Shown here: in pieces, positions 25,359 through 38,629 of the stretch
Numbering within the stretch: position 1 is the stretch's first letter
How the letters are laid out: each line of letters starts with the position of its first letter
Position numbers and translations under genes: made by a program
Origin: Macrobrachium rosenbergii
Lineage: Eukaryota > Arthropoda > Malacostraca > Decapoda > Palaemonidae
Assembly (NCBI RefSeq): GCF_040412425.1
Contig: NC_089781.1
Location: forward strand, 51,488,227-51,552,226
DNA length: 64,000 nt
Direction of reading: 5' to 3'
The notes under the pieces: model-generated
Database searches by the model: none
What the model saw: the letters and a program-made list of their open reading frames with translations, nothing else
Told to the model about the DNA's origin: nothing

Positions 25359-25465
25359 GTATATATACGTACTAAACGCCACGGTCAAAACATATGCTCC
25401 CCATATATATACGTACTAAACGGCTCGGGCAGCGCTGGTGCGCTACGTATATATACGTACTAAAT
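25359..25465. repeat. Three-copy 44-bp-period repeat with TATATATACGTACTAAA core
   Basis: The 17-base core starts at 25360, 25404 and 25448, exactly 44 bases apart, while the sequence between the cores is not conserved. The core contains the palindrome GTATATATAC and GTAC. It sits immediately before array 2. Confidence 0.85.
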
Positions 25466-25483
25466 GGTTAAAGGGTTAATGAG

Positions 25484-25995
25484 TGATTAGCGATTGTTCA
25501 GTGACTGTTTAGTGTTTAATGAGTGTTTAGGGGTTAGTGAGTAATAAGTGTTTAATGAGTGTTTAGGGTTTAGTGAGTGGTTAGTGTATAGTAAGTGCTT
25601 AGTGAATGTTTAGTGAGTATTTAATGTATAGTGAGTACTTAGTGAATGTTTAGTGTATAGTGAGTGCTTAGTTAATGTTTAGTGGGTGTTTAGTATTTAA
25701 TGAATGTTTAGGATTAAGTGAGTGTTTAGTGAATGTTTACTGCGTGTTTAGGGTACAGCGGGTATTTAGTGAGTGTTTAGTGTTTCATGACTGTTTAGTG
25801 AGCATTTAATATAGTGAGTGCCTAGTGAGTGTTGAATATTCATTGAGTGTTTAGTGTTATTGAGTGTGAGTGTACAGTATAGTAAGTGCAAGTGTTTAGT
25901 GAGTGTGAGTGTACAGAAGTGTGAGTGTTTAGTGAGTGTAAGTGTATAGTGAGCATTAGTGCTTAGTGATTGTACCTTATTGTTTAGTTAGTGTT
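25484..25995. repeat. Degenerate TTTAGTGA(A/G)TG array 2
   Basis: Same degenerate unit and orientation as array 1, about 510 bases. It ends in a more diverged GAGTGTGAGTG stretch. Confidence 0.9.
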
Positions 25996-27139
25996 TAGGA
26001 ACTGTATGCAAAGAAAGTCCTGTAATTTTCAGGAACTATTTATCAACAAAACCGTCCATCTATCATACTGTAGTCAGGCGCAGAGATCAGTGGAAACGGC
26101 AGACGTGAGTAGCCTAATGACTGATGTGGAGGATTTACGTGATGATTCTGTTTTGAAATGACGTTACTGTTTCCTTTATTACATGTCCTTTATTATTGGG
26201 GAATATACTGCATGTTGCACATTTAGTCAATTAGAGTTATGAAGCGAAGAAATTTGTTTACAGTAACTTTGTTAAAACCTTGAAATTTCTGAAGAGGGCG
26301 CTCTTTGGCGAAGCCAAACTGAAGTGCCCTCCTCACTCATCCTCTAGATAAGACACGGAGTAGGATCGGTGAGTTTTTTTTGTGTCGTGGGCGACCGTCC
26401 GGCTAGAATTGACCATAAAGCCTTAGGTAATAGTAGTTATTTTAATCCAGTTTAAATGACGCCTATCTCAGCCTGATGGGTTAACCTTAGGCTCGGTTAA
26501 ATTGCGATTTCTGTGATTTTGTAACAAAATTAACGTAACTTTTTGCATCTTGATTACCGCTCCCAACTTGCTCCAGAATTAATCCTCTGTTCCTTGTTCA
26601 GCTCGCTCTTGATTGTTCTAGAATGTATTCTTGATTTAGTTCACATGTATCAGATTTAACGTAAGCTGTCAGTAGCCGAAGCCTACATTATTTCATTGTA
26701 AAGCGAAATTGCTGAGTATCTCAGTGCATTGCATGTCCTCATCTCTGATTTCTGTACTTGCTTCATGACTTTGCCGTCAGTAAATTTTTTGTAAACCCAG
26801 CTATAATTTGAAGTAATGCAAAGTTATTGTAATCTTGGATATATTTTTTTCATATTAACGTAGTATTGCATAGTTTGGGTGTATTTTTTGTACTGTAGTT
26901 TATTTTTGTAGTAAAATCAGAAAATGGACTCGTGTTTTGTGTAGTCACCACCTTGCTGTGCTGGTTTGAAGCCACAGTCTGTTGACTTGGTATCTTAGCC
27001 CAGAACAGCGGGCAGTGAACCAGAATGTAAAAATTCTCAATAGCATTTGTGCTAGACATTGCCTAGATCCAAGAGCAGATGCTTACGCCTTGACCACAAT
27101 GGTTGGGGTGCTTAGGCCAACCTGTTTTTATAAGGTAAT
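25996..27139. other. No recognisable feature
   Basis: Mixed sequence without frames above 70 codons or repeats that I could detect. Confidence 0.5.
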
Positions 27140-27304
27140 TTTTCTCCGTGAAATTAGGTCAAGTAATAATAATAATATTAATAATAAGATAATAATAATG
27201 GTAAAAAAGATAGAAATAATAATAGTGAAAATAATAATAGTAATGAAGTATAGTACTATAGCTGGACCAAGACCTTTCAATATTTCTCTGTGAAATTGGA
27301 TCAA

Positions 27305-27360
<56 letters not shown>
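27140..27360. repeat. Two (AAT)n tails after near-identical 3' ends
   Basis: A sequence like TTTCTCYGTGAAATTRGRTC plus AAGT occurs at about 27138-27165 and again at 27283-27307, each followed by AAT repeats; the second run is about 54 bases. This looks like two 5'-truncated LINE 3' ends in tandem, since I-clade LINEs end in short A/T-rich repeats. The parent element is not in the window. Confidence 0.55.
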
Positions 27361-27361
<1 letters not shown>

Positions 27362-28728
27362 TGGCCGCCCGAGGTCACACACTTGGGGGGGAGATCGCCA
27401 CTCCTTACTGTTGACGCTCTGTGGTGTAACCCCCAAAAGAGATGATAACTCCGTTCACATATATCATTGCACTCTAGGCCTATGTGACCTCCATTAAACC
27501 ATTCATTTGTAAAAATAATATTCGCAATCTCCTTATCTGGTATATCTTTGAATTCTCCGTCATATATGTAAAAATACGTTTTTAATTTGACGTTTTTGAT
27601 GATATTAAAGAGAAAAATTGGCATATGTAAGATTTAGATGTTATCGTGCATCCAAACTATTCTCCTAAACATTTGGCTTCAAGCAGGCATGCCAACAGAA
27701 CCTCACCCACCGGAGCACTTCAACCCCCCACCCCCTCAGTGAAGTGAACTGTATCTAGTTAAAGAAAGGAAGTTATAAATTATATTTTGTTTATAATTAT
27801 ATCTTATTTGCTAACTCAAAATAACATTCTTTCTTTTACCAGAAAGATTTTTAAACAGATGGCAATCTGATAATATTAGAGATGCCAAACTTTACCCAAT
27901 TATGTTTTATTTGTGTAAAATATTCTTTTAACCCCCTTAACAGAAATCTCTTTATGCTGCTGATACTCTGATAACGCGGTTGGTAAAACTGTTCATATCT
28001 AAAAAAATGAAATATTTCATAATGATTCAGATAAAATACTTAAAAACCTGCATAAAACAAAGAATTTTCTTGCAGTTTTACTCTGTACTTCTTTTAGCTG
28101 ATTCTGATTTTCACATCATAAAAAAATCTCAAACTAATTAAATACGGACTAAAAGAAAATAAATAGGATCCGAGCGATATATTTTGTAAAGTGATGCAGT
28201 ATTGTGTATCATGAATGTACGTCATCTGTTTTTTCCAAGATACTTAAAACTGAGTTGCCAAGGATACTGTTTTCCACCTGCAGTAACACAAGCATCTACA
28301 GGTATAGTGGCTAAGGAGGAAAAGAGACAGACGACCACAGCAATGCAGACAGACAGACAGAAAGCAGCCTACTTCACATTCCCTCCTATTATTTCACGTA
28401 GAAAACAAGAACTCAGAGTTTCGTTTAAAGGAATTTATTTTAGTGGCAGCCGAGAGTGAAGTGCTGTTCCAGGCGAAGAAGTGTAAACAGCACCTAAACC
28501 AGACCACATCCACGAGAGACGTGCAGATTAAAGTGAACGTATTTTGTTCATCTTGTGAATAAACTTACAATTTTCTAATATTTTATTCAGTGTTTTAATC
28601 TCACCTTATTATAAACCGATTGTGACACTGACTGTAAAAAAAGGGAGGATTATCTTTTAGTGTGACCGATGTTCACGACTAATTTCAAGAGAGGCTGTGA
28701 TTCTTATTGGTGGTATAATTTTGCTATT
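27361..28728. other. No recognisable gene
   Basis: Contains a G run (27385-27391) and AT-rich sequence. The best plus-strand frame, 28202-28459 (85 codons), has no recognisable domain. Confidence 0.4.
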
Positions 28729-28963
28729 TGTAAGATACGTTATTAACTGTATGGGGCTGCTAACGCAATTGCTCGATGGAGCATGTGTATCAGCCGTGCA
28801 CTACCGATGTGCCCACCAGGCGCCAGCATTTTGCCGTGACACTGACTGTTGTCTTGCAAGCCGCATTCTGCAGCATTCAACGCGTAGCTGTCAACAAAAT
28901 TGGTCTTAGTTGATAAACTGTCTTGCAGATGAAGCCCTGTATATAGTGCATTACCATCCTACA
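28729..28963 (+). repeat. G2 5' LTR
   Basis: Starts TG, ends ACA. Matches 33503-33662, including the GCTCGATGGA and CCAGGCGCCAGC blocks, with an extra segment of about 65 bases (about 28882-28945) that the 3' LTR lacks. Confidence 0.88.
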
Positions 28964-28981
28964 TGGTGCGGTGATCCGGAC
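28964..28981 (+). other. G2 primer binding site
   Basis: TGGTGCGGTGATCCGGAC starts immediately after the LTR. It begins with the TGG expected from a tRNA CCA end. The tRNA is not identified. Confidence 0.65.
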
Positions 28982-28995
28982 TGACCTACGACACA

Positions 28996-29970
28996 ATGAG
29001 TAGATTTGCAAGGCCATCACCTGGGGTTCCTCCGAGAACAGCAAGGGCGGCCCAACCCAGGTGTGGCACTCTTGAAGGACTTGGAACTGGCTTCAGGGCA
29101 ATAACAGAGGCAACTGGATGAGCCATCCTGCCCAACGTGGGAAACACAGCGCCCAGACGAACACATGGCGAACCTATTTCTCCCAAGAAATGAAAGCATG
29201 TCATGACGACAGGTGCCTTCAGAGAATGGAGGAGATCGATGGAGGATTGGCCGAAGCTCAGCGGGATACCTCGGGGCGAGGCGGTGCTGAACATTAGATT
29301 AAACTCTGAAGAAAAGTTAGGAAGTGCACTGATGCCCAGTTCTCCAGAGACCGATGGGCATCTCTCAACGTAAGAGATGCATTTGAGGCTATTTTGAATA
29401 TAACTATGAAGACTGGGAACGAGGCTGTCTTATGGGACAGATTCTTTAGTAAGAAGCAAGGTGCAGATGAATCAGCAAAGGAATACATTCACCTGTGCCA
29501 GCAAGATGCAATAGACTGTGGGTTCGTTTGTCCTACTTGTGAAGAAGATTTCAGTGGGTATATATTACTACATGAATTAATGAGTGACCTACACAGTGCC
29601 AGGTTGAAAAAAGACATTCTACAGAACTTTGAAAAATATGATAAGATTTGCAAGCTTATGGTGAAGCGCCAGTCATTCAAGGAGATAGAGCATGAGTGTG
29701 TGGTAGGCTTGCCCTCATCCCATAGGCGAGGGAGCAAAATATTTTCAACAAGGCAGGGATAGCTGATGATACAGGGGCAAGTGGGCCTATGCTGGTGCCA
29801 AACTCGATGATGTGTCAGCAGTGAAAACCTCATACAAGAAACAGAAAGATGAAGCAAAGGTATTATTTCTGTGGTCTCATGCACATTAAAGGCAGACAGA
29901 TTTGCCCAGCAGGTAATGTTGAATGTCATAATTGTGGGAAAATCGGTCACTTTGCCAGCTGCTGCAAAGG
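28996..29970 (+). pseudogene. gag: G2 gag with zinc knuckle
   Basis: Coding sequence begins at an ATG at 28996 and continues through stops near 29119 and 29195 to an open frame (29394-29762) of capsid type, which includes a Cys-rich CGFVCPTCEEDF stretch. The nucleocapsid knuckle CHNCGKIGHFASCC (CX2CX4HX4C) is coded at 29924-29965 in another frame. The protein would assemble particles and bind RNA. Confidence 0.78.
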
Positions 29971-32200
29971 TTATGTCAACAGAGAAAATATTAAATCAAA
30001 TCATGCGTATGGCAAAAGGGCGCTGGATACTACAATAGGGCATGTCAGAATATGTGACGGTGTTACTAGTAAAAATTCAAGATGGGTACAACCTGCCCTA
30101 CCTGAGGTGGTAGATGGCCGGAAATGGATGCTTTATGTTGGAACTGCATCATGTACGCAGCCAGTGTTAAAAGTTCATGTGTTATGTAGTAATGGGAATA
30201 AATCTGGTGCATTGGAGGCCATTGCAGACATTGGGGCAGAAGTACGTATTGCTGGGGCATGGCAGGATAAAGACCTGGGTATTGATGTAAACAAGTTACG
30301 TAAGTAGGGTGTATGAATGCAGCACGCAGCAGGGGGATTGATGAAGGTGTGCAGGAGTTGTCAGGTCATTATCCAGTGTGGGGGTAAGTCAACAGACAAA
30401 ACTATATACTTTGTTGAGGGCAACAGAAATTGTTCTTACATTGAATGAGTAGTGGAGAGTAAGCCACCTCAGAAAATACCATGTCCCCCCACCTACGATA
30501 ATGTGTCATTACTTAAGCAATGGCTGCTAGAACGCTTTTCTGGCACTACCTTTAACGTAAATAGGCGGCCTTTCCCAATAATGAATGGTAAACCTCATCA
30601 TATTCATTTGTTGGGCGATGCTATACCGCATGCTTGTCACACACCCATCACTGTCCCCAAACATTGGGAAGATGAGGTTAAAAGACAAATTGATGAAGAT
30701 GTATTAGCAGGTATTTTGCAAATGGTGCCTACGGGAGAGGTGACAGATTGGTGTTCTTGCATGGTAGTAGTTGGTAAGAAGGCTGGCACCACCAGGAGGA
30801 CAGTAGACTTCCAGAAATTAAATGCATGTTGTAAGAGGGAAACACATCATATTTTGCCCAATTCAGTGTGGTATCGAGTGTACCTGTTCACACATTCAAG
30901 ATGACAGTGGATGCCCATGGGGGGTTCCATCAAGTTGTGTTGGATGAGGAGAGCCGAAAGCTCACAACTTTTATAACACCTTGGGGGAGGTACCAATCCT
31001 GTCACACCCCCATGGGGCACTGCGCTGCCCCTCATGCATACACTAAACGGTTTGATGACATTATTGCAGATATACCAAGGAAGTTTAAATGTGTAGATGA
31101 CACACTATTGCACGATTCTAACGTTGAAGAGGCCTTTTGGCACACTTATGATTTACTTTTTGCTTGCAAACAGAATGGGGTAACATTAAATCCTAATAAG
31201 CTCCAATTTTGTCAGAGAAATGTTGAATTTGTTGGCTATAATCTTGGCTGGGATATGTATGTGCCATCAGAGGATAAACTTGCTGCTGTAAAGAAATTTC
31301 CTATGTCTGAGCACCCCATTATATCGGATATTTATGCATGGTTTGGACTGGTAAATCAGTTTGCACCATTTGTAGCTACAGCACCAATCATGGCACCTTT
31401 TCGAGAATTGTTGAAAAAGGGAACGAGTGAAAAGGTATACTTGGATGATAATTTGATGGCAAAGTTTGAGCAAGCAAAGAAAGAACTATGTAAATTGGTA
31501 TCAGAAGGATTGACTTATTATGACAAATCCCACCCAACTGCAGTGTTAACTGACAGGAGTAAGGAAGGAATGAGTTTTGTAATTTTACAGCAATATTGTT
31601 TTTGTGTATCTTAAGATGTACCCTTTTAGCATTTTGTGGCAGTAGGCATCTCTCTAACGAGGAAATGAATTATGCTCCTTTTGAGGGTGAGGCAGCGGCT
31701 GTTGTCTGGTGCTTGAAAAAGGCACACCTCCTTTTGCTGGGGTGCCCAAATTTATTGCTTTTGACAGACCACTGTCTTTTAGTTAAACTGTTTGGTGATC
31801 GTGAGTTAAAGCACACTGACAATCAAAGGCTTTTCCTGTTGAAAGAGAAAACACTGTAGTTCAGATTTACAGTGAAATATACTGCTGGCAAGAAAAATAC
31901 AGCTGCTGACACTTGATCTCGATACCTGAGTCTTAAGGCTACCCCAGACAATGTAGATATCATGGATGCTGAAGATGTGGATGTTAGGGTGTCTGCCGTA
32001 GTAATTGCTTCATTGCAAGGCATAGAGAATGACGTCATTGTTCTTGACAGTCAGGTTGTCAAGAGATGTGCAAGTGAGGATGCAGATTACCAGCTATTGC
32101 TGAAAAGACTTCGAGAAGATGACTAACCTAGAAGTAGAAATTTAGTAGAGTCAGCACTGAAACCAGTTTTTCAGATACGAGAGAGACTCGGCCACATTGG
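29971..32200 (+). pseudogene. pol: G2 protease, reverse transcriptase and RNase H
   Basis: The protease motif reads DIGA at 30227-30238, with Ile for the usual Ser/Thr of D-S/T-G. RT shows TVDFQKLN (near 30800), DAHGGFHQV (near 30910), TPWGRYQ (near 30980) and the catalytic CVDD at 31090-31101, a Cys variant seen in related Gypsy lineages. RNase H has a TDRSKEGM segment (near 31550) and LLTDHCLLVKL (near 31762). Frame breaks lie near 30310, 30875, 31600 and 31858. Confidence 0.85.
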
Positions 32201-33190
32201 TGGGTTAGTAACATATTCGTTTGATGAAGGACATATTTGCCTGGTGATGCCGAGCAACTTAAGAAGTAAAGTGGCGAGCAGTCTGCACAGAGGCCACAAA
32301 GGTGTAGATTCAATGTTATGTAGGGCACGGCAGTCTGTGTATTGGCCTGGGATGGAAGGGGACATCAAGTTTCAAAGGCATAAATGTGAAATATGTAATG
32401 AACATGCACCCTCCCAACAACAAGAACCTGTTTTGCCCGCCCAGCTGCCAGAATATCCTTTTCAAAAGACTGTGGGTGACTTTTTCAATTAGAAAAAAAG
32501 ATCTTATTTAGCTTGCACTGACAGGTTGACTGGCTGGCTGGAGGTGCAACACTTTCCCAGTGGCGTGACATCATTGAAACTTATCCCTGTGATGAGAAAA
32601 ATGTTTTGCCGGTGGGGCAGTCCAGAGGAAATATCCACCAATAAGGGTACGAACTTAGCGAGTGCTGAGATGACATATTTTCACAGAAGAGGGGGGTGAA
32701 ACTTCATATCTCATCTGCGCATTACCCTCAATCAAATGGGTGAGCAGAGGGAGCTGTTTGCTCTGCCAAACGTATAATCAGGGGTAATGTAAAAGGAGAT
32801 GGCAGTCTTGATACAGATGCAGCAGCCAGAGCTCTCATGCAGTACAGGAACACACCTCTTACAGAAGTTGACAAATCGCCAGCACAGTTAGCCTTAGGGA
32901 GACAACTGCGGGATTCTGTCCCCATGGCAAAGGAATACTATCTGCTGGATGGCCATTGGATGATGACATTAAGAGAAAAGTAGAAAGCAATGGTCAAAAG
33001 CACGGAAAGAGACAAACAGTTGTATGATCTGCACTCTAAGAAGCTACTGTATTTACGGTTAGGAAATAAGGTTCTTATACAGGATGCAGTAAGCAAAAGA
33101 TGGTATCGATCAGGGGTTATACCTTATTAAGGTAGATGGTAGAGGCAGAATGACTAAAAGGAATCGCTGTCACCTGAATCACATACCAGC
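32201..33190 (+). pseudogene. pol: G2 integrase
   Basis: The HHCC domain is seen as HRGHKG then CEICNEH (32280-32410). The core is present but damaged: the usual second catalytic Asp is read as Asn (STNKGTN, near 32632), and a TGA lies just before the Glu segment (near 32742). The C-terminal part follows to about 33180. It could not be active as read. Confidence 0.8.
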
Positions 33191-33502
33191 ACCATGCCAG
33201 CATGCCACCCCTAATCCTAATGTGGGACACATTCCTGACGGTCCTGATGCCAGCCGCCCAGCATCTCTGACCCTCCAGGTGCCCAGTATGGATGAATGAT
33301 TATGAGAGCTATACCCCTTAATAATGGGACTTGTACACATATGACTCATGACAAAATTGTATATTATGTCATTATCATTTTTTAATTTTTTATTCTTAGC
33401 CAACGCACATATTTTATACCTGCTTTATGTACAAAAACTGTTAAGCTTATGTTAAGTTTATGTAATCTTTTGTTTTATGGTAGTGTTTGGCTTTTGGGGG
33501 GA

Positions 33503-33662
33503 TGTAAGATATGGCGCTGCTTATGTAATTGCTCGATGGAACACGAGTATCAGCCACGCACTACTGTTGTGCCCGCCAGGCGCCAGCCTTTTGGCGCAAC
33601 ACTGACTGTTGTTTTGCAAGTTGCATTCTGCAGCATTCACCATATATCATTACCATCCTCCA
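33503..33662 (+). repeat. G2 3' LTR
   Basis: Preceded by a polypurine-type tract with six G (33496-33502) and starts TGTAAGAT. It is shorter than the 5' LTR through one internal deletion. Confidence 0.88.
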
Positions 33663-34589
33663 TTATTGTGTTACATTATAGCACATTAATGAATATTTTT
33701 GTTGTATTTTTCTATCTTTATTAATGCAGTTGTCTGCAAACTGCGCTTTCACTAATTCCCTTGTCTTATCATTTTGTTTTGTACATAACCAAGACAAGTT
33801 GAGGAAGGGGTTGTCGTGCTGCCTTTTGGGAATCATGCATCTCATCATAACGGATAAACAAACTTGTTGATGGGCTCATAATCACATTTAGTTATACATA
33901 CAGGATGGGTGTAAAAGTGACAGAATCTAAGGCAGCTTTGTGGGGAAGACTATGATGAACCGAAAAGTTAGAATTGTCTCTGACAGATCGAATAACATCA
34001 GCCGTTGCCTGCTACGTTGATTGACTTACTTGGCAGAAATACCTTAGCTATGTGAGCCTCGGTCCTAACATACTTTTGAGAGATTTCATTCAATTTTCAT
34101 TCTTACGCTGGAAAGAATAAGACCAAAAAAGTACTTCTTGCAATCAACTTTTATGAAATTTAAAATTTATACCTTTGAGGTCTCACTATTGATTTTGTCT
34201 AAAGTATTTTACTAAACTTCATATGCATCAGCTTTATCGCGAATATTGATAAGGAAAAAGATATTTTATTTTCAGAAACGATATCTTTGAACAACTGTAA
34301 CCTAAAGTCTCATAGATTATGCAAGATAGTTTTGTGTATTGTATAGGTCATGGAAAAGTCATATATTTGCCCGCAAATATATTGAATATTTAGTTTTGGA
34401 AAACTTTGGTGATATAAAATGCTCATGTTATTAATGCATTGTTATATGAAGACTGTAGTACGAGACAAGATTATAAATGACCGCTCAGACCTGACATGGC
34501 ACACGTTTTGACCCTGTGAGAGTTCGTTCTGCGTTTGAAGGAAATGAGAAGAATTTCGACGGTAATCAGACTCGCTTTCATTGACTCAC
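33663..34589. other. No recognisable exon; probable SLC7 intron
   Basis: AT-rich sequence between G2 and the SLC7 exon at 34590-34634. If the gene continues toward lower coordinates, this and G2 would be intronic. No further SLC7 exon was recognised. Confidence 0.45.
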
Positions 34590-34634
34590 CTCTCAGGGTT
34601 TTTCAGCTCTTCCACCACGTAGTAAAGACTCTCC
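34590..34634 (-). CDS. SLC7-type amino-acid transporter, 45-bp exon
   Basis: On the minus strand a CTGTTTTGCAG acceptor is followed by 45 coding bases and a GTGAGT donor. The exon supplies the last base of a Trp codon begun in the exon at 35655-35880 and then reads ESLYYVVEELKNPER, ending inside the Arg codon. This is the loop after transmembrane segment 6 in SLC7 light-chain transporters, where the pattern (T/S)L(N/Y)YV(T/V)EE(I/L)KNPER is highly conserved. The closest resemblance from memory is to y+LAT/LAT-type members. Matching phase and protein continuity across the intron make chance unlikely. Confidence 0.88.
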
Positions 34635-35654
<1,020 letters not shown>

Positions 35655-35880
35655 CATCCTGAATATGAGAAGAGAGACTGATAGAATGCAGTTGCAATGG
35701 CCCCACTGCTCCAGTTACTGTTGACGAAAGGGTATCGATAATTCTCAGTGTGTCCCCAAAGGATATGGAGTATCCCAGACACGATCACCACTATCAGTGC
35801 CAAGAGCTTCGTTGCTGTGAATATGTTCTGCAGTGAAGCCACCCATTTCACGTTGACGCAATTCACAAACGACAAAAAGC
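35655..35880 (-). CDS. SLC7-type amino-acid transporter, 226-bp exon
   Basis: Minus strand: acceptor TTTCTTTGCATGCAG, then 226 coding bases, then donor GTAGGT. The product reads NCVNVKW, a second motif NIFTATKLLALIVVIVSGI, and ends AFYQSLFSYSGW with the Trp codon split across the splice. This covers transmembrane segments 5 and 6 of an APC-superfamily SLC7 transporter, which exchanges amino acids across the plasma membrane, usually paired with an SLC3A2-type heavy chain. Residues such as the VKW...Q..FT..K.LAL pattern and FSYSGW fit y+LAT/LAT proteins better than the cationic CAT group. No break is seen; the upstream exons were not found. Confidence 0.92.
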
Positions 35881-36114
35881 CTGCATGCAAAGAAAAGAGA
35901 GTAAGTGATGGACGCTTACCTGGGTCTTCATAATCACATTTCAAGCAACAGAAAATGCAAACATCTTTTTCACCAACAAAATTAATACTGTCACAAGTTT
36001 ATAAACAAATTATAGCTTACATTATAGTGCCAGTCACAAATGAACTATTACACGTGTACAAATACACTGACTCACATATAAATGCACGCCACATCCACAC
36101 ATTTCATTTACCAC

Positions 36115-36320
<206 letters not shown>

Positions 36321-38600
36321 TATCTTACTTTTGCATTTCTGAATTTATTGTTTCACATCTAACATTTTAATATTACTAAAGGCTGTTTAGTTTAAAGTTA
36401 AGTAAAGAAAATGTCCAGCACCTCAGTTTCAGAGAAAGGGGGAAAAAGCCAGGTTATATTTCAGAGCACTGTTAATCTTCTTTCCATTACAGTTTGAACT
36501 TCATATGCTACATTTCCACCCACTGGTTCCAAATTAAATTAGGACTAATTACTCCACAAGTAATCTTCAGTAACATCTTTTCACCTCCACCCAGCCAATA
36601 TCTCCACTCTAATATTTCATGGTTTAGACTCTTTCTCTTCCCAGGTGCCCTGAAGCTTGAGCAGGACACAATTTTGAAGGCATGTGCTACCATCCAAAGT
36701 CCATGAAGGATATCCTTTGACCTAAAGCAGTGAGTAGCCCCGTAGATACCTCTGGTGAAGTAGCTTGGCGTTTTTTCCAGTGGAATGTCTGGCAGCCTTG
36801 TCTGACATGGTTGGCAGATGATTTTGTGTTCAGAATACACATCAAGTTCCCTTAGTGGTCATCCATATGCTGATACCCGCCATTCTCATGTCTAATCCAG
36901 TGTTATTTGCCCATTGATGACATTACTAATTTAATGTGACAGTCTGAAGGGACCCTCTAAAGTTTACTGGTTATCTGAATGGCACACTATTAGTCACAAT
37001 ACGAAAGGAAGCCTACCAACATTCACCAAATATACCCAAATACTTGTAGACACTATATTTTCTCTGGGCGAGAGATTGAAACCAGGACTAAGGAGAGTGG
37101 CCCTATTGAGTTGCACATAGTTGTTTGGTTTTGTTCTTCCTAATGGCATAAAAGTCCTGCCACATTAATTTCTGAATTTCAAAAGGCAAAGACGTTTGTC
37201 ACATGATCATATTATAAGCCTCAAGAAGTAAGTCCTAAGCTTCTTATGAATCAGTGTAAATCGAAGTATATCTTCTTGTTTGGGTGTCCATGAAAGTATA
37301 TCATCTTGTTTGGGTTTTGCATGAGTATCTAAATTTCATCTTCTGGCTGGAGAGATGGTAGTCTCTGTAACCCCATAATCCCTTCAGTTTCTGCCTCCCC
37401 TGCTCGTAATGTGATGACTCTGAAGTATCCTCATGAGATGCTGGGTCTGTTTAAGATACTCTGATCTTCGCTGGGCATTCTTGGAGATGCTTCTTTTTAT
37501 GCCTCTCTAGAGTATTTGGTTACAGCTAAGAGCTCTTCACCTAGTGAATTTTTTGAATGAATTGTGTCCTTTATGTAGCTTCTCTTATCATTGGCCTTAG
37601 GGTTTTCCATGCTCTCATACCCATTGTCCAGGGTGCTCAAGATATACTTTTGTAATGTTGCAAAAGTGGAACAGTTCCGTAATTAAAGGTTTTGCATCTA
37701 TGAAATATGGAAAAGTTTTTAAAAATTAACAGAGTTTACTGTTATGTCTTAGTTCTAGTGCTGACTCTAGTTACAAGGTTTGGAATACAGTGTATGCTAT
37801 ACAGTAATCCATGAATGTATCCAAGTGAGAAGGTGTTACACAATGTCTGAAAAGAAGGCCATATGGTGGTAGTTCCTGTGGCCCTAAAATAAGGCATGAT
37901 TAGAACACTTATTAAAAGACAAAGATATAAAATCTATTCACAAACTAATACATGACGACTTTCGCTTTAAGGAGACAGGAACTCATAGATGTCTCTTGAT
38001 GCTAGTTGACAGGGAGGCCTTTTGCTTATAATGGCTCCTTGCTTCCAGCTAACATTATAACAATTTCCTTTAAATGGTAATGTGTTGTTCTTTCTGGTCG
38101 AAATGGCCCAGGAGCTTCTACGATTTCCTACTAACTTCTGTCTGGCTGCCTTTTCTGCTCCCTGATTAGCCATTATATATACTGTACTTGCTCCAATTTT
38201 CAATGATTCCAGAATTAGGTATTACATAATCTTGGTTAATTTGGGCAGTCTGACAATATTTTGGATAAATAGGTCATGTAATACCTCTAAGATAATCGTA
38301 ACTAATGTGCTTTTAAGCATAATAAAAATCAATAAGATTCCACTAGTATACCTAAATACATGTTTCTTCAAAATAAACATATGCATCAAATTGACTTATA
38401 CTGCATTATTGGTTCTGGAACATAGGAAAAAAATAAAGTAATTAATCTTTATTCTTGACACTACATCATAAAATTATGTTACTGGGAACTATAAAATAAG
38501 AAAATCTCCGGATTTATGCTTTGACAACACTCAAACCCTCACTTATGAAAAATTCTCATGATTTTTTTTTTAATTTAGCCTGCTGAGGTAATCTGGTCCA
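36321..38600. other. No recognisable gene; probable intron or intergenic
   Basis: Open frames on the minus strand at 36508-36840 (110 codons) and 37967-38203 (78 codons) have no domain I can name. A direct repeat of about 20 bases (GAAGTATATC, then TTGTTTGGGT) occurs near 37264 and 37293. If the SLC7 gene extends upward, this lies in an intron. Confidence 0.4.
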
Positions 38601-38629
38601 GTGCTGAGCTTTCCTGGAATGCTCTCCAC

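Larger units (their letters stand above)
28729..33662 (+). mobile_element. Ty3/Gypsy LTR retroelement G2
   Basis: Short LTRs (235 and 160 bp) flank gag with a zinc knuckle, protease, RT, RNase H and integrase in the classical order, total about 4.9 kb. Both LTRs start TGTAAGATA and end CA. The flanks CTATT and TTATT fit a 5-base target duplication with one change. No env is present: about 200 bases separate integrase from the 3' LTR. Many frame breaks and stops show an old, inactive copy. Confidence 0.92.

Noticed and set aside
28202..28459. 85-codon plus-strand gene upstream of G2
   Set aside because: No domain, no splice context and no neighbouring coding sequence.
36508..36840. 110-codon minus-strand frame as an upstream SLC7 exon
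   Set aside because: The translated sequence does not fit any SLC7 segment and lacks membrane-helix pattern.
37967..38203. Possible coding exon (78 codons, minus strand)
   Set aside because: No splice-site pair, family resemblance or conservation that I can support.
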